Positions 24,972-35,899 are shown, numbered from the stretch's first letter. The stretch is DNA of 64,000 nt from Pseudomonas putida (GCF_022627325.1 NZ_JAETZZ010000001.1:620001-684000); one strand, 5' to 3'. Notes: a model not told the origin generated them from the sequence alone. Numbers and translations are program-made.

Positions 24972-27368
24972 ATGAAGACCACCCTCGACTTGCCTCTTTT
25001 GCCATTGCGCGATGTCGTTGTTTACCCGCACATGGTCATCCCACTGTTCGTGGGGCGTGAGAAGTCCATCGAGGCCCTTGAGGCTGCGATGACTGGCGAG
25101 AAGCAGATCCTTCTGCTGGCCCAGAAGAACCCCGCTGACGACGATCCGGGCGAAGACGCCCTGTATCGCGTCGGTACTGTCGCTACCGTGCTGCAACTGC
25201 TGAAGCTGCCTGATGGCACCGTCAAGGTGCTGGTCGAGGGCGAGCAGCGTGGTGCAGTCGAGCGCTTTACCGAAGTCGAAGGGCACATCCGTGCCGAAGT
25301 TTCCCTGATCGACGAAACCGACGCCGCCGAGCGCGAGTCGGAAGTCTTCGTGCGCACCCTGCTGTCGCAGTTCGAGCAGTACGTACAGTTGGGCAAGAAA
25401 GTCCCGGCTGAAGTGCTGTCGTCGCTCAACAGCATCGAGGAGCCTGGGCGCCTGGTCGATACCATGGCAGCACACATGGCGCTGAAGATCGAGCAGAAGC
25501 AGGAAATTCTCGAAATCGTCGACCTGTCCACCCGTGTCGAGCATGTACTGGCGATGCTGGATGCCGAAATCGACCTGCTGCAGGTCGAAAAGCGTATCCG
25601 TGGCCGGGTCAAGAAGCAGATGGAGCGTAGCCAGCGCGAGTACTACCTGAATGAGCAGATGAAGGCCATTCAGAAGGAGCTCGGCGATGGCGACGAAGGC
25701 CACAACGAAGTCGAAGAGCTGAAAAAACGCATTGAAGCTGCCGGCCTGCCCAAAGACGCCCTGGCCAAGGCCCAGGCCGAGCTGAACAAGCTCAAGCAGA
25801 TGTCGCCAATGTCTGCCGAAGCCACCGTGGTGCGAACCTACCTCGACTGGCTCGTGCAGGTGCCGTGGAAGGCCCAGAGCAAGGTGCGCCTGGATCTGTC
25901 CAAGGCCGAGGAAATTCTCGACGCGGACCACTATGGCCTTGAAGAGGTCAAGGAACGCATCCTCGAATACCTCGCCGTGCAGAAGCGCGTGAAGAAAATT
26001 CGCGGCCCGGTACTGTGCCTGGTCGGCCCACCAGGCGTGGGCAAGACCTCGCTGGCCGAGTCGATCGCCGCCGCCACCAACCGCAAGTTCGTGCGCATGG
26101 CCCTGGGTGGCGTGCGTGACGAGGCCGAGATCCGCGGTCATCGTCGGACATACATCGGTTCGATGCCCGGCCGCCTGATCCAGAAAATGACCAAGGTGGG
26201 GGTGCGCAACCCACTGTTCCTGCTCGACGAGATCGACAAGATGGGCAGCGACATGCGTGGCGACCCGGCCTCGGCGCTGCTGGAAGTGCTCGACCCCGAG
26301 CAGAACCACAACTTCAACGACCACTACCTGGAGGTTGATTACGACCTCTCGGATGTGATGTTCCTCTGCACCTCGAACTCGATGAACATTCCGCCGGCGC
26401 TGCTGGACCGCATGGAAGTCATCCGCCTGCCGGGTTACACCGAGGACGAGAAGATCAACATCGCGATCAAATACCTGACGCCCAAGCAGGTCAAGGCCAA
26501 CGGTTTGAAGAAGGAGGAGCTCGAGATCGACACCTCGGCGATCCGTGACATCATCCGTTACTACACCCGCGAAGCCGGTGTACGTGGCCTGGAGCGGCAG
26601 ATTGCGAAGGTCTGCCGCAAGGTCGTCAAGGAGCACACCGGCCAGAAACAGGTCAAGGTCAAGGTCACCAATGAGCAGCTCGAGCACCTGTTGGGCGTGC
26701 GCAAGTTCCGCTACGGCCTGGCCGAGCAGCAGGACCAGATAGGCCAGGTTACCGGCCTTGCCTGGACCCAGGTGGGTGGCGAATTGCTGACCATCGAGTC
26801 GGTGGTCATCCCTGGAAAAGGGCAATTGATCAAGACCGGTTCGCTGGGCGACGTCATGGTCGAGTCGATTACCGCCGCGCAAACCGTTGTTCGTAGCCGC
26901 GCCCGCAGCCTGGGGATTGCCGCCGACTTCCATGAGAAGCACGACGTGCACATCCACATGCCTGAGGGCGCTACGCCCAAGGATGGCCCGAGCGCCGGTA
27001 TCGGCATGTGCACTGCGCTGGTGTCGGCGTTGACGCAGATTCCGGTGCGTGCAGATGTTGCCATGACCGGCGAAATCACCTTGCGTGGGCAGGTATTGGC
27101 CATTGGCGGGCTGAAGGAAAAACTCCTGGCGGCGCACCGTGGTGGGATCAAGACGGTGATCATTCCAGAGGAGAATGTTCGCGATCTGAAGGAGATCCCG
27201 GAAAATATCAAACAGGATCTGCAGATCAAACCGGTCAAATGGATTGACGAAGTCCTGCAAATTGCGCTGCAATACGCCCCGGAGCCCTTGCCAGATGTGG
27301 CTCCTGAGATTGTCGCGAAAGATGAAAAGCGCGACGGCGATGCTAAGGAACGTATCAGCACGCATTAG
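24972..27368 (+). CDS. lon: ATP-dependent protease Lon
   Basis: A 798-residue LonA protease. It has the N-terminal substrate-binding domain ([20 protein letters not shown] at the start), a central coiled region, an AAA+ module with Walker [10 protein letters not shown] and Walker [10 protein letters not shown], and a C-terminal Ser-Lys peptidase with the active serine in [11 protein letters not shown] and the lysine in the segment after [13 protein letters not shown]. It degrades misfolded and regulatory proteins. A heat-shock-like promoter precedes it and hupB follows. Confidence 0.98.
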   Translation: MKTTLDLPLLPLRDVVVYPHMVIPLFVGREKSIEALEAAMTGEKQILLLAQKNPADDDPGEDALYRVGTVATVLQLLKLPDGTVKVLVEGEQRGAVERFTEVEGHIRAEVSLIDETDAAERESEVFVRTLLSQFEQYVQLGKKVPAEVLSSLNSIEEPGRLVDTMAAHMALKIEQKQEILEIVDLSTRVEHVLAMLDAEIDLLQVEKRIRGRVKKQMERSQREYYLNEQMKAIQKELGDGDEGHNEVEELKKRIEAAGLPKDALAKAQAELNKLKQMSPMSAEATVVRTYLDWLVQVPWKAQSKVRLDLSKAEEILDADHYGLEEVKERILEYLAVQKRVKKIRGPVLCLVGPPGVGKTSLAESIAAATNRKFVRMALGGVRDEAEIRGHRRTYIGSMPGRLIQKMTKVGVRNPLFLLDEIDKMGSDMRGDPASALLEVLDPEQNHNFNDHYLEVDYDLSDVMFLCTSNSMNIPPALLDRMEVIRLPGYTEDEKINIAIKYLTPKQVKANGLKKEELEIDTSAIRDIIRYYTREAGVRGLERQIAKVCRKVVKEHTGQKQVKVKVTNEQLEHLLGVRKFRYGLAEQQDQIGQVTGLAWTQVGGELLTIESVVIPGKGQLIKTGSLGDVMVESITAAQTVVRSRARSLGIAADFHEKHDVHIHMPEGATPKDGPSAGIGMCTALVSALTQIPVRADVAMTGEITLRGQVLAIGGLKEKLLAAHRGGIKTVIIPEENVRDLKEIPENIKQDLQIKPVKWIDEVLQIALQYAPEPLPDVAPEIVAKDEKRDGDAKERISTH

Positions 27369-27392
27369 TAGTTTTTGGCTGGGGGGCTTTCC

Positions 27393-27422
27393 TTGACAGT
27401 ATTTTCGGGGCCTTGCTATAAA
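27393..27422 (+). promoter_or_regulatory. Sigma-70 promoter of hupB
   Basis: A perfect TTGACA at 27393-27398, 18 bases, then TATAAA at 27417-27422. The start of transcription should be near 27429, giving a leader of about 90 bases. Confidence 0.75.
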
Positions 27423-27520
27423 GCGGCACGCTATTGTCACCAGGCCACCCAGCATTCGTTTCAGAAGCTTTTCATTACATACTTAGAAACAAACTCAATA
27501 GAGAAATAAGGGGACTTAGA

Positions 27521-27793
27521 GTGAACAAGTCGGAACTGATTGACGCTATCGCCGCATCTGCTGACATCCCGAAAGCTGTAGCCGGCCGCGCGCTGGATGC
27601 AGTAATTGACTCCGTGACTGGTGCCCTGAAAGCAGGCGACGACGTCGTTCTGGTTGGCTTCGGTACCTTCACGGTCAAAGAGCGCGCTGCGCGCACCGGC
27701 CGTAACCCGCAAACTGGTAACGCAATCGAGATCGCTGCCGCCAAGGTTCCAGGCTTCAAGGCTGGCAAAGGCCTGAAAGACGCCGTCAACTAA
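27521..27793 (+). CDS. hupB: DNA-binding protein HU-beta
   Basis: A 90-residue nucleoid protein of the HU/IHF family. It shows the family DNA-binding signature [21 protein letters not shown] (residues about 46-66). It starts with GTG at 27521 (read [11 protein letters not shown]), supported by AAGGGG about eight bases upstream and by the standard HU length; no ATG gives this length. It follows lon, the protease known to degrade HU in enterics, as in many gamma-proteobacteria, but has its own promoter. Confidence 0.97.
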   Translation: MNKSELIDAIAASADIPKAVAGRALDAVIDSVTGALKAGDDVVLVGFGTFTVKERAARTGRNPQTGNAIEIAAAKVPGFKAGKGLKDAVN

Positions 27794-27882
27794 GTCGTCT
27801 CTTTCAGCTGGACCGGGCCTTGCCAGGTTCGAGCACGCTGAAGGCGGGTCGCAAACGTTCCCGCCTGACACGTTTGCTAAGA

Positions 27883-27913
27883 AAAGGCGCATCCTCGGAT
27901 GCGCCTTTCTTTT
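27883..27913 (+). terminator. Terminator after hupB
   Basis: An 11-bp perfect stem (AAAGGCGCATC with GATGCGCCTTT) with a four-base loop, followed by CTTTT. Confidence 0.9.
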
Positions 27914-27976
27914 ATCAGGATTCTACCCACGCTCCGCGGTTGTCGACGCAGTGGTACAGCCGTTTCTGGGGGACGC

Positions 27977-29848
27977 ATGCTGCAAAATATCAGGGACAAT
28001 TCACAAGGTTGGATTGCCAAGACCATCATTGGCCTCATCGTTGTGTTGATGGCGTTGACGGGCTTCGAAGCCATTTTCCAGGCCGCCAGCCATAGCCAGG
28101 ACGCCGCCAAGGTGAACGGCCAGACCATCAGCCAGAACGAGCTGAGCCAAGCGGCCGACATGCAGCGCCGCCAGCTGATGCAACAGCTGGGCAAGGATTT
28201 CGACCCGGCTCTGCTGGATGAGAAATTGCTGCGCGATGCTGCGCTCAAAGGGCTGATCGAACGCAAGCTGCTGTTGCAGGGTGCCGAAGATGCCAAGTTC
28301 GCCTTCAGTGAGGCCGCGCTGGATCAAGTGATCCTGCAGACGCCGGAATTCCAGGTTGATGGCAAGTTCAACGCCGACCGTTTCGACCAGGTCATCCGCC
28401 AGATGGGCTATGGCCGTTTGCAGTTCCGCGAGATGCTTGCCGAAGAAATGCTGATCGGCCAGATCCGCACGGGTATTGCCGGCAGCAGCTTCGTTACCGA
28501 CCAGCAGGTCGACGCCTTCGCTCGCCTGGAGAGCCAGACCCGCGACTTCGCTTCGTTGACCTTCAAGGCCAACCCGGCTGCGGTCAAGGTCAGCGATGAC
28601 GAGGTCAAGGCTCATTATGAACAGCATGCCAAGGAGTTCATGACGCCGGATCAAGTGGTCATCGACTATGTCGAGCTGAAGAAGTCGGCATTCTTCGATC
28701 AGGTGAAGGTTACCGACGACGAGCTCAAGGCCCAGTACGAGAAGGAAATCGCCAACCTGGCCGAGCAGCGCCACGCTGCGCACATCCTGATCGAGGTCAA
28801 TGACAAGGTCAGCGATGCCCAGGCCAAGGCTCGCATCGAAGAGATCGAGCAACGCTTGGCCAAAGGTGAAGACTTCGCCAAGCTGGCCAAGGAGTTCTCC
28901 CAGGACCCGGGTTCGGCCAACAGCGGTGGCGATCTTGGTTTCGCCGGCCCGGGTGTGTATGACCCGGCCTTCGAGGACGCTCTGTACAAGCTCGACGATG
29001 GCCAGGTGTCAGCACCAGTACGTACCCAGTTCGGTTATCACTTGATCAAGCTGCTGGGTAAACAGGCGCCGGAAGTCCCGAGTTTCGCCAGCCTGAAGGA
29101 CAAGCTCACGCGAGACCTGAAGACTCCGCTGGTCGAGCAGCGCTATGTCGATGCCAGCAAGCAGCTGCAGGATGCTGCCTACGAGGCTGCCGACCTGGCC
29201 CAGCCCGCCCAGGACCTGAACCTCAAGGTGCATACTTCCGCGCCATTCGGCCGTGAAGGCGGTGAGGGCATCACGGCCAACCGTGCCGTGGTCCAGGCCG
29301 CGTTCTCCGAGGAAGTGCTTGATGAGGCTGCCAACAGCACCGCCATCGAGCTGGACCCTGAAACCACCGTGGTATTGCGCGTCAAGGAGCACCGCAAGCC
29401 GGAGCAGATGCCGCTCGAAGCCGTGGCCAAGAACATCAGCGAACACCTGGCCAAGGAGAAGGCGACCGCCGAGCTCAAGGTCAAGGCGGACAAACTGATC
29501 GCCGGCCTGCGTGACGGCTCGGTCGCTGCTGATGCTACCCAGCAAGGCCAGAGCTGGAAGGCCTACGAAGCAGTCACCCGCAGCCAGGACGGTATCGACC
29601 CGGCCGAGTTGCAGGCGCTGTTCCGCCTGCCCAAGCCGCAAGCCAAGGGCAAGCCGGTATATGGCAGCGTGGTACTGGCCGATGGCAGCCTGGTCGTGTT
29701 GCAGCTCAAAGGCGTCAACGACGGTGCCGCCGCCAGCGATGAAGAGAAGCAGCAGATCCGCCGCTATCTCGCTTCGCGTGCAGGCCAGCAGGACTTTGCG
29801 GCATACCGCAAGCAGCTGGAAGGCAGTGCGGACATCACTCGCTACTGA
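27977..29848 (+). CDS. ppiD: Periplasmic folding chaperone PpiD (parvulin type)
   Basis: A 623-residue inner-membrane-anchored chaperone. An N-terminal membrane helix (residues about 14-36, TIIGLIVVLMALTGF) is followed by a SurA-like chaperone region and a parvulin domain with RHAAHILIEV and GGDLGFAGPG (residues about 260-365), then a second helical part. The start at 27977 (MLQNIRDNSQGW) matches PpiD proteins; an upstream in-frame ATG lies inside the hupB terminator. It acts on outer-membrane and secreted proteins at the SecYEG exit. Confidence 0.95.
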   Translation: MLQNIRDNSQGWIAKTIIGLIVVLMALTGFEAIFQAASHSQDAAKVNGQTISQNELSQAADMQRRQLMQQLGKDFDPALLDEKLLRDAALKGLIERKLLLQGAEDAKFAFSEAALDQVILQTPEFQVDGKFNADRFDQVIRQMGYGRLQFREMLAEEMLIGQIRTGIAGSSFVTDQQVDAFARLESQTRDFASLTFKANPAAVKVSDDEVKAHYEQHAKEFMTPDQVVIDYVELKKSAFFDQVKVTDDELKAQYEKEIANLAEQRHAAHILIEVNDKVSDAQAKARIEEIEQRLAKGEDFAKLAKEFSQDPGSANSGGDLGFAGPGVYDPAFEDALYKLDDGQVSAPVRTQFGYHLIKLLGKQAPEVPSFASLKDKLTRDLKTPLVEQRYVDASKQLQDAAYEAADLAQPAQDLNLKVHTSAPFGREGGEGITANRAVVQAAFSEEVLDEAANSTAIELDPETTVVLRVKEHRKPEQMPLEAVAKNISEHLAKEKATAELKVKADKLIAGLRDGSVAADATQQGQSWKAYEAVTRSQDGIDPAELQALFRLPKPQAKGKPVYGSVVLADGSLVVLQLKGVNDGAAASDEEKQQIRRYLASRAGQQDFAAYRKQLEGSADITRY

Positions 29849-29861
29849 GTGACACTCTGGT

Positions 29862-29899
29862 AACGAAACAGGCCGCATGATGCGGCCTGTTTCGTTTCT
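29862..29899. terminator. Bidirectional terminator between ppiD and the patatin-like gene
   Basis: A perfect 16-bp stem with a three-base loop at 29862-29896. The A-rich 5' side and T-rich 3' side let it serve both convergent genes. Confidence 0.85.
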
Positions 29900-29926
29900 G
29901 GGGCACGGGGCACGCGCCGGGGCGCT

Positions 29927-30967
29927 TCAGCGCTTCTCGCCCTCGTAGTTATCCAGCGTATCCCGCGCTATCTCCCGGCCCAAGGCAATCAGTTCCGGCG
30001 CCTTGTAGAACTCGAAGAACCGGCATACCCGCTTGGGTACGTTGATCAGCACGTCCGGTGGATACCCCGCGATCTTGTATTGCGCCAACGACGTCTGCAT
30101 GACCTCGAAGCTCTGGTTGATCAGGTCCAGCAGCGACGCTGGCCCGACGTTGTCGACGATGATCGACCCCGTGGCCGATTTTGGCGCACCCTCGCTTTGC
30201 GGCGTCGCCGCCGGTTGCTGGGTTTCTGGGGCGGCCGTATCGCTCAGCCAGGGGTTGGGTGGCACCAGACCCTCGCCGGTGATCTCCTGCTCGATGCGCA
30301 TCAGTTCCTCGGCGGGCTTGCGTCGGAACGGCATGCGCGCCCCCAGCGAACTGATCAGCGCGTCAAAGCGCATCCTGAACGCTGCCGGCCGCTCGATGAC
30401 AGGCAGCTGGTACTGCTTCTGGTTGGTGGAGTTGAGGTTTACCGCGATGATCATGTCGCAGTGGCTGGACACGACCGGCACGATCGGCAGCGGATTGAGG
30501 ATGCCGCCGTCGACCAGCATGCGGTTGCCTTGCATGACCGGCGTGAACAGGCTTGGAATTGCCGCCGAGGCGCGCATCGCCTGGTGCAGGCAGCCCTCCT
30601 GGAACCAGATCTCCTGCTGGTGGGTGAGGTCGGTGGCCACTGCCGTATAGGGGATGCGCAATTGTTCGATATTGATTTCGCCGACGATCTTGCGGATCTG
30701 CCCAAACACCTTGTCGCCGCGAATGGCGCCAAGGCGGAAGCTGACATCGACCAGACGCAGTACGTCCAGGTAATCCAGGCTTTCGATCCAGTTGCGGTAT
30801 TCATCGAGCTTGCCCGCCGCGTAAATCCCCCCGACCACCGCGCCCATCGAGCAACCGGCAATGCAGGCGATTTCGTAGCCGCGCCGTTCGATTTCTTCGA
30901 TCACGCCGATATGGGCATAACCCCGCGCGCCCCCCGACCCCAACACCAGTGCTACACGTTTGCTCAT
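29927..30967 (-). CDS. Patatin-like phospholipase (RssA/YchK type)
   Basis: A 346-residue cytoplasmic patatin-domain protein. The oxyanion motif GSGGARG (residues about 10-16), the nucleophile serine in GCSMG and the DGG motif with the dyad aspartate are all present, so it should be a serine acyl hydrolase. The C-terminal third, with a Pro/Ala-rich stretch around residues 245-275, is outside the core domain. The start at 30967 has GGGGAAG upstream and removes seven residues of a longer open frame. Substrate unknown. Confidence 0.85.
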   Translation of the reverse strand: MSKRVALVLGSGGARGYAHIGVIEEIERRGYEIACIAGCSMGAVVGGIYAAGKLDEYRNWIESLDYLDVLRLVDVSFRLGAIRGDKVFGQIRKIVGEINIEQLRIPYTAVATDLTHQQEIWFQEGCLHQAMRASAAIPSLFTPVMQGNRMLVDGGILNPLPIVPVVSSHCDMIIAVNLNSTNQKQYQLPVIERPAAFRMRFDALISSLGARMPFRRKPAEELMRIEQEITGEGLVPPNPWLSDTAAPETQQPAATPQSEGAPKSATGSIIVDNVGPASLLDLINQSFEVMQTSLAQYKIAGYPPDVLINVPKRVCRFFEFYKAPELIALGREIARDTLDNYEGEKR

Positions 30968-31119
30968 GATCTTCCCCGGCTTTTGCATCCATGGCCCTAC
31001 AATGCACCGAGCGTTGCCTGTGCTTCAATGTAGACTCTAGGCAAAACCTGCCGAGCGCGGCACTTTTCAGGTGCCCAAGCGTCGAACAGCCACCGTATTC
31101 AACCTCCGAGGTATTACCG

Positions 31120-31398
31120 ATGAAAGCCTGGATCTGCCTTCCTCTGATTGCCCTGGCCCTTGCCGGCTGCGCGGGCAAGACGGCTTACCGTGACAGCTGC
31201 GCGTCGCAGCTCGATGCCGCTTGGAAGGAGCTCGACCTGGCCAAGGCTGAAGGCTTTGCCGGTACCGTCAGCTATTCCAAGGCGTTGTCGCTGTTGACCG
31301 GGGCCAAGACCCAGCAGCAGTTCGAAGGGTTCGAGGGTTGCACCAAGAAAGCCGAAAAGGCGCGTTTCTACATTCGTGAGTCGCGCGCCGGGCGCTGA
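31120..31398 (+). CDS. Small outer-membrane-type lipoprotein, hypothetical
   Basis: A 92-residue protein with a lipoprotein signal (MKAWICLPLIALALAGC, lipobox LAGC) leaving a mature part of about 75 residues with three more cysteines and conserved Lys/Glu-rich helices. It has no assigned function that I know. It precedes the CHAD gene by 14 bases and is probably co-transcribed with it; it diverges from the patatin-like gene. Confidence 0.75.
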   Translation: MKAWICLPLIALALAGCAGKTAYRDSCASQLDAAWKELDLAKAEGFAGTVSYSKALSLLTGAKTQQQFEGFEGCTKKAEKARFYIRESRAGR

Positions 31399-31412
31399 CC
31401 GAGGAGTGCTGT

Positions 31413-32192
31413 ATGTCCAGCATGCTCGACCATGTGGTTGCCCAGGTAGTGGCCTTGCAGGTGCGCCTGCTGGCTTGTCGCGAGCGCCTTGCTGCCGATA
31501 CCGACAGCGAGGCCTTGCACGATCTGCGCATAGGCCTGAGGCGCTTGCGCAGCCTGTTGCGGCCGCTGAAGGGCTTGCCGGGGGTCGAGCAGCTGGAGGA
31601 CGCTGCGAGAGCCCTTGGCACCTTGACCACGCCGCTACGTGACCGCGAGGTACTGGCGGGCGAGTTGATCCAGCGCGGCGTTGTCCAAGCGGGGCAGCGG
31701 CGTCTGCAAGGGCGCGCTGCCACCTTTGCCGGCGTGGCCGCCAGCCCGCAACTGAGCCGGGTGCTGGCAATCCTCGATGCCTTTCCGCTGTTTCTGCGCG
31801 CCGCGGGCCGTGAAGGGTTGGCCAAGTGCCTGCGTAAACGCGTCGACAAACGCCTGATCAAGCAATGGCGCAAGCTGCAGGAAGCCTTGCAGGACCCGGC
31901 CCACGACCGTCATCGCCTGCGCTTGTTGATCAAGCGGGTGCGCTATGGGGACCAGGCCTACCCACAACTCGATCATGCCGGGAAGCAGTTGCAGCGCCTG
32001 CTCAAACAAGCCCAGGGCGATTTGGGTAATTGGCATGACCGCCTGCAATGGCTGTTGCAGGCTCAATCGCATGAGGACCTTGCGCCCTGCAAAGTCGATT
32101 GGGAGCGGGAGCTCGATGACGCCGAGCGCCAGTCCGATGTGACACTGGCTGCCTTGCAGGCAGCACTGGAGCGGCGCAAGCCCGGCAAATGA
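31413..32192 (+). CDS. CHAD domain-containing protein
   Basis: A 259-residue helical protein with CHAD features: HDLRIGLRRLRSLLRPL near the start (residues about 36-52), further Arg/Lys and His repeats such as HRLRLLIKRVRYG, and an overall basic charge. CHAD domains bind polyphosphate and are often near polyphosphate granule or adenylate-cyclase-like proteins. It overlaps nothing but lies 14 bases after the lipoprotein gene. Polyphosphate binding is known for the family, not shown here. Confidence 0.85.
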   Translation: MSSMLDHVVAQVVALQVRLLACRERLAADTDSEALHDLRIGLRRLRSLLRPLKGLPGVEQLEDAARALGTLTTPLRDREVLAGELIQRGVVQAGQRRLQGRAATFAGVAASPQLSRVLAILDAFPLFLRAAGREGLAKCLRKRVDKRLIKQWRKLQEALQDPAHDRHRLRLLIKRVRYGDQAYPQLDHAGKQLQRLLKQAQGDLGNWHDRLQWLLQAQSHEDLAPCKVDWERELDDAERQSDVTLAALQAALERRKPGK

Positions 32193-32268
32193 CCGATATG
32201 CGGGCTGTTCGACGCAAGGTTGCTCGCTAGTATTGGCTGACACCTTTCGCTGCTGCAGGAGCCGGCCC

Positions 32269-33066
32269 ATGAATTTCAACCAACTGCTCGACGCCGTGCG
32301 AGCGCACCCCGATAGCGTCAGTGTCCCGCCCGACTGGGCCCAAGGGCGTGCCGTATTCGGTGGCCTGATGGCTGCCATGGTGTATGAGGCCATGCGCCTG
32401 AAGCTCGCCGATAGCCGCCCGGTGCGGTCGCTGGCCGTCAGTTTCGTCGCCCCCGCCGCGCCCGACGTTGCGACCCGTTTCGAAGTCGAAGTGCTGCGCG
32501 AGGGCAAAGCGGTCAGCACCGTGCTGGGTCGAGCCATTCAGGATGACCAGGTGGTGACCTTGGTCCAGGGCAACTTCGGTGCCGCGCGGCCATCGGTGGT
32601 GCAGGTGCCTGCCGAGCCGGCCATGGAGATGAAGGCACTCGAGCAAGCCGCCCCGGAGCTTCCTTACATCAAAGGTGTCACACCAGAGTTCATGCGCCAT
32701 GTAGCCCTGCGCTGGGCAATTGGCGGGCTGCCGTTCAGCGGTAATCAGTCACGCCACATGGGCGGTTGGGTGCGCTTGCGGGATGTTGCCCAGGAGCAGG
32801 TCAACGAGGCCCACCTGTTGGCGCTTGTCGATGCCTGGCCACCCAGCCTCATGCCGTACCTGAAGCAGCCCGCAGCAGGCAGCACGCTGACCTGGACCAT
32901 CGAATTCATCCAGCCGGTTGCCAGGCTGTCAACGTTGGACTGGTGCCGCTACTGCGTCGAGACCGAACACGCCCGCGATGGATACGGGCATGCCGCAGCT
33001 GCCCTGTGGACGGCTGAAGGCGAATTGCTGGCCTTGAGCCGCCAGACGGTCACGGTGTTCGCCTGA
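32269..33066 (+). CDS. Acyl-CoA thioesterase, double hot-dog family
   Basis: A 265-residue TesB-like thioesterase. The N-terminal hot-dog half includes GRAVFGGLMAAMVYEAM and SFVAPA; the C-terminal half includes LALVDAWPPSLM with the likely catalytic Asp, then TLTWTIEFIQP. It would hydrolyse acyl-CoA esters; the natural substrate is unknown. The start at 32269 has CAGGAG eight bases upstream, preferred to an in-frame ATG 36 bases earlier. Confidence 0.85.
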   Translation: MNFNQLLDAVRAHPDSVSVPPDWAQGRAVFGGLMAAMVYEAMRLKLADSRPVRSLAVSFVAPAAPDVATRFEVEVLREGKAVSTVLGRAIQDDQVVTLVQGNFGAARPSVVQVPAEPAMEMKALEQAAPELPYIKGVTPEFMRHVALRWAIGGLPFSGNQSRHMGGWVRLRDVAQEQVNEAHLLALVDAWPPSLMPYLKQPAAGSTLTWTIEFIQPVARLSTLDWCRYCVETEHARDGYGHAAAALWTAEGELLALSRQTVTVFA

Positions 33067-33069
33067 GCG

Positions 33070-33438
33070 TCAACGCCGGTGTCTGTGCCGTTCGCGCCAG
33101 GCCCGCCACCAGGCACCGCTGAGCACAAAGCGCGGGAAGGTGATGAATTGCTCAGTCAGCAGGCGCTGCAGGGCGTCCTTGCGGTTGGCGAAGGGTTCTG
33201 GCTGCTCGGCCTCCAGGCGGTGGCCGTGGCGCTGCAGGCCCAGGCCGGCGATCAGGGCAATGATGCCGACAGCAATCTGGCCTAGGTCCAGGGCGAACAA
33301 GCCGGACAGCACGAGCAAAGCACCGAGGATGAACAGCGGCACGGCAATCAGGTGCAGCACCAGGTTGGTCGGGTGGCGGTGGTTGTGGTGATAGCCGCGC
33401 CATTGCCAGGCGGGCAAGTTGGGCAGTCGTTTGCTCAT
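33070..33438 (-). CDS. Mpo1-like (DUF962) membrane protein
   Basis: A 122-residue protein with a His-rich start (YHHNHRHPTN), two close membrane helices (residues about 25-68) and a basic C-terminus. The H-x2-H-x-HPxN pattern and size fit the Mpo1/YGL010w family, whose yeast member is an iron-dependent dioxygenase in fatty-acid alpha-oxidation. It converges with the thioesterase gene, with three bases between the stops. Confidence 0.7.
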   Translation of the reverse strand: MSKRLPNLPAWQWRGYHHNHRHPTNLVLHLIAVPLFILGALLVLSGLFALDLGQIAVGIIALIAGLGLQRHGHRLEAEQPEPFANRKDALQRLLTEQFITFPRFVLSGAWWRAWRERHRHRR

Positions 33439-33513
33439 GGGCAGGTCCTCACGGTCATGCCCAAAGCTTAGTGCGGCCCAGTGGTCACAGCCAATCGAGG
33501 CTGGCTATGGTGA

Positions 33514-34992
33514 TTATAGTTTGAGTTGGCCGATGGCCTTGTTCAGCTCGCCGGCCAGGGTTGCCAGTTCGCTGCTGGTGGTGGCCGAATCGACAGTCTG
33601 CTGTACGGTTTCCTCGGTAACGTCGCGGATGCTGACTACCGCCCGGTTCATTTCTTCGGCCACCTGGCTTTGCTGCTCGGCGGCGACGGCGATCTGGGTG
33701 TTGCTCTCGCGCATCTGCGCCACCGCGCCGGTGATTTCGGCCAGCGCTGCGCCGGCTTCCTGGGCCTGGCGCACGCAGTCGTCAGCTTTGTAAGAGCTTT
33801 CCTGCATGAACTCCACCGCATCCCGGGTACCGGCTTGCAGGTCGGCAACCATACCGGTGATTTCGTCGGTGGAGGTTTGCACGCGTTTGGCCAGGCTGCG
33901 CACTTCATCGGCGACCACCGCAAAGCCACGGCCCAGGTCGCCGGCACGCGCTGCTTCGATGGCGGCATTCAGCGCCAGCAGGTTGGTCTGTTCGGCGATG
34001 CTGTGGATGACGTTGACCACGCCATTGATCTTTTGGCTGTCCTCGGCCAGTTGGCGGATCATTTCGGCGGTCTGCTGCACGCCGCTGGACAGTCCTGCAA
34101 TCGAGTCCTGCACGCGGTCGACGACATGCTTGCCGCTGCCGGCAAGGACGTCGGCGGTCTGCGACAGGTCGCGCGTGGCGCCGGCATGTTGGGCGATATG
34201 ATGCACGGTGGCTGACATCTCGTTGATCGCGGTAGCTGCCTGGTCGGTCTCGCTCTGCTGGCCGAGCATGCCGTGGCGCACCTCGTTCATGCTCGAGGCC
34301 AGGCGTGCGGCGCCCGAATCGAGTTGCGCGGCGGTGCGTGCCACGGTGCTGACCACACGGTGGTAGGTCGACTGCATGGCGTTGAAGGCGCCTGCCATCT
34401 GGCCCACTTCGTCGCCACAAGACAGAGGCACGCGGGCCGACAGGTCACCCGTTTTTTCCACGTGGAGCATGACGTCCTTGAGGGTGTTGAGTTGGCTCAG
34501 CAGGAAACGAATCAACAGTTGCGAGGCGCAGAGCATTGCCAGCATCAGGATCAGCACACAAACCGCGTAGTTGCCAAAACGGTCAAGGAACACCTGGCGC
34601 ACGCTCGGTGCCTGGGCCAGTACCGCTACCTGCTGGTCGCCATGGCGCAGTACCTGGGCGCCGCGTAGTGGGTTATCGCCCAGGATCCAGTCGGCCGGGA
34701 GGGCTACCCAGCCTTGTGCATGGCGCAGGGGCTCCAGGCTTTGGCCGGCAAAGGTCGGGGTCTGGCCGGGTTGCCAGGTGATCACGTTGGCCTGGCGGGG
34801 CAGGGCACGCTCTGCCGGCCATGCGCCGAGCAGCTCTGCCTGGGACTGCGTCTGGGCCTGCACCGCTTCAGCGCGGGCTCGCTGCTCCAGATACACGGCA
34901 AACAGCACCAGCATCAAGGTGGTGACAAAGGCCACTGCGTTGACGGCCCAGAATTTGTACTTCAGGGAAATATTGCTAAGCCAGGCACCCAT
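33514..34992 (-). CDS. Methyl-accepting chemotaxis protein
   Basis: A 492-residue transmembrane chemoreceptor. One N-terminal helix (residues about 13-35), a periplasmic domain of only about 100 residues, a second helix (about 143-165), a HAMP domain and a long cytoplasmic coiled coil whose hairpin tip carries the conserved [15 protein letters not shown] and [17 protein letters not shown] blocks. The small sensor domain is not of a type whose ligand I can name. The gene stands alone; signal reaches CheA/CheW encoded elsewhere. Confidence 0.95.
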   Translation of the reverse strand: MGAWLSNISLKYKFWAVNAVAFVTTLMLVLFAVYLEQRARAEAVQAQTQSQAELLGAWPAERALPRQANVITWQPGQTPTFAGQSLEPLRHAQGWVALPADWILGDNPLRGAQVLRHGDQQVAVLAQAPSVRQVFLDRFGNYAVCVLILMLAMLCASQLLIRFLLSQLNTLKDVMLHVEKTGDLSARVPLSCGDEVGQMAGAFNAMQSTYHRVVSTVARTAAQLDSGAARLASSMNEVRHGMLGQQSETDQAATAINEMSATVHHIAQHAGATRDLSQTADVLAGSGKHVVDRVQDSIAGLSSGVQQTAEMIRQLAEDSQKINGVVNVIHSIAEQTNLLALNAAIEAARAGDLGRGFAVVADEVRSLAKRVQTSTDEITGMVADLQAGTRDAVEFMQESSYKADDCVRQAQEAGAALAEITGAVAQMRESNTQIAVAAEQQSQVAEEMNRAVVSIRDVTEETVQQTVDSATTSSELATLAGELNKAIGQLKL

Positions 34993-35101
34993 GGGTAGGT
35001 CTTCTCTGAGTTGAGCGGAAACATTATTGGCAAGGTGCCATCATTGTGCCCGCTCACGCCTGGGAGGTTTTGACGTGTATCAACAAACCGTTTATGCCCG
35101 A

Positions 35102-35899
35102 TCAGGCCAGCTGGAAAAATGCCCGAGCCGTTGCGGTGGTGTGCGCTGCGGTCTCTTCGACAGGTTCGCCCCGGTGTAACGCCACCTCCCGCAGCACTTC
35201 TGGCAAAAACGCCGGCTCGTTGCGCCCGCTCTTGGGTTTCGGTCCCAGGCTGCGCGGCAGCAGATACGGGGCATCACTTTCCAGCATCAGGCGCCCTCGG
35301 GGAATGTTGCCCACCAGTGAGTGCAAATGCGTGCCGCGGCGTTCGTCACAGATCCAGCCGGTGATGCCAATGTGCAGGTCCATGTCCAGGTAGGCGAACA
35401 GCGCGTCGCGCTCGCCGGTGAAACAATGCACTACGGCGGCAGGCAGGTGGTCACGGTAGTTCTTCACAATCGCCAGCAAACGCTCACTCGCATCACGCTC
35501 ATGCAGGAACACCGGCAAGCGCAACTCGGCGGCCAGCGCCAGCTGAGCTTCCAGGGCTTTTTCCTGAAGTGGGCGAGGGGAGAAGTCGCGGTTGAAATCC
35601 AGCCCGCACTCGCCAACGGCGCGCACACGCGCCTCACGCAACAACTGGCGCAGTCGCGGCTCGCTGTTGGCGTCCCACGCTTTGGCGTCGTGCGGGTGTA
35701 CGCCGGCAGTGGCGAACAGGTGCTCGCTGGCGGGGTCCAGTTGCTGGCACAGTTCAAGCGCCTGCTCGCTGACCGCAAGGCTGGTGCCGGTAAGGATCAT
35801 CTGCCCAACGCCGGCTTCGATGGCGCGCTCGACGATGGCGGCCTGCTGGTCGTGGAAACTGCTATTGGTCAGGTTGACGCCGATATCGATCAGTTGCAT
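35102..35899 (-). CDS. tatD: TatD family metal-dependent DNase
   Basis: A 265-residue TIM-barrel hydrolase. It starts [15 protein letters not shown], then shows [30 protein letters not shown] and ESDAPYL, which supply the metal ligands of the family. TatD is a 3'-5' exonuclease on damaged DNA and RNA. The frame stays open far upstream of 35899 across the divergent gene, but only the 265-residue product has family similarity. It diverges from the transglycosylase gene. Confidence 0.92.
   Translation of the reverse strand: MQLIDIGVNLTNSSFHDQQAAIVERAIEAGVGQMILTGTSLAVSEQALELCQQLDPASEHLFATAGVHPHDAKAWDANSEPRLRQLLREARVRAVGECGLDFNRDFSPRPLQEKALEAQLALAAELRLPVFLHERDASERLLAIVKNYRDHLPAAVVHCFTGERDALFAYLDMDLHIGITGWICDERRGTHLHSLVGNIPRGRLMLESDAPYLLPRSLGPKPKSGRNEPAFLPEVLREVALHRGEPVEETAAHTTATARAFFQLA

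Noticed and set aside
24912..27455. Very long open frame antisense to lon (and similar ones antisense to acnD, the seven-helix protein gene and tig)
   Set aside because: They are by-products of GC-rich codon use on the coding strand; the translated sequences have no family features and the sense genes are certain.
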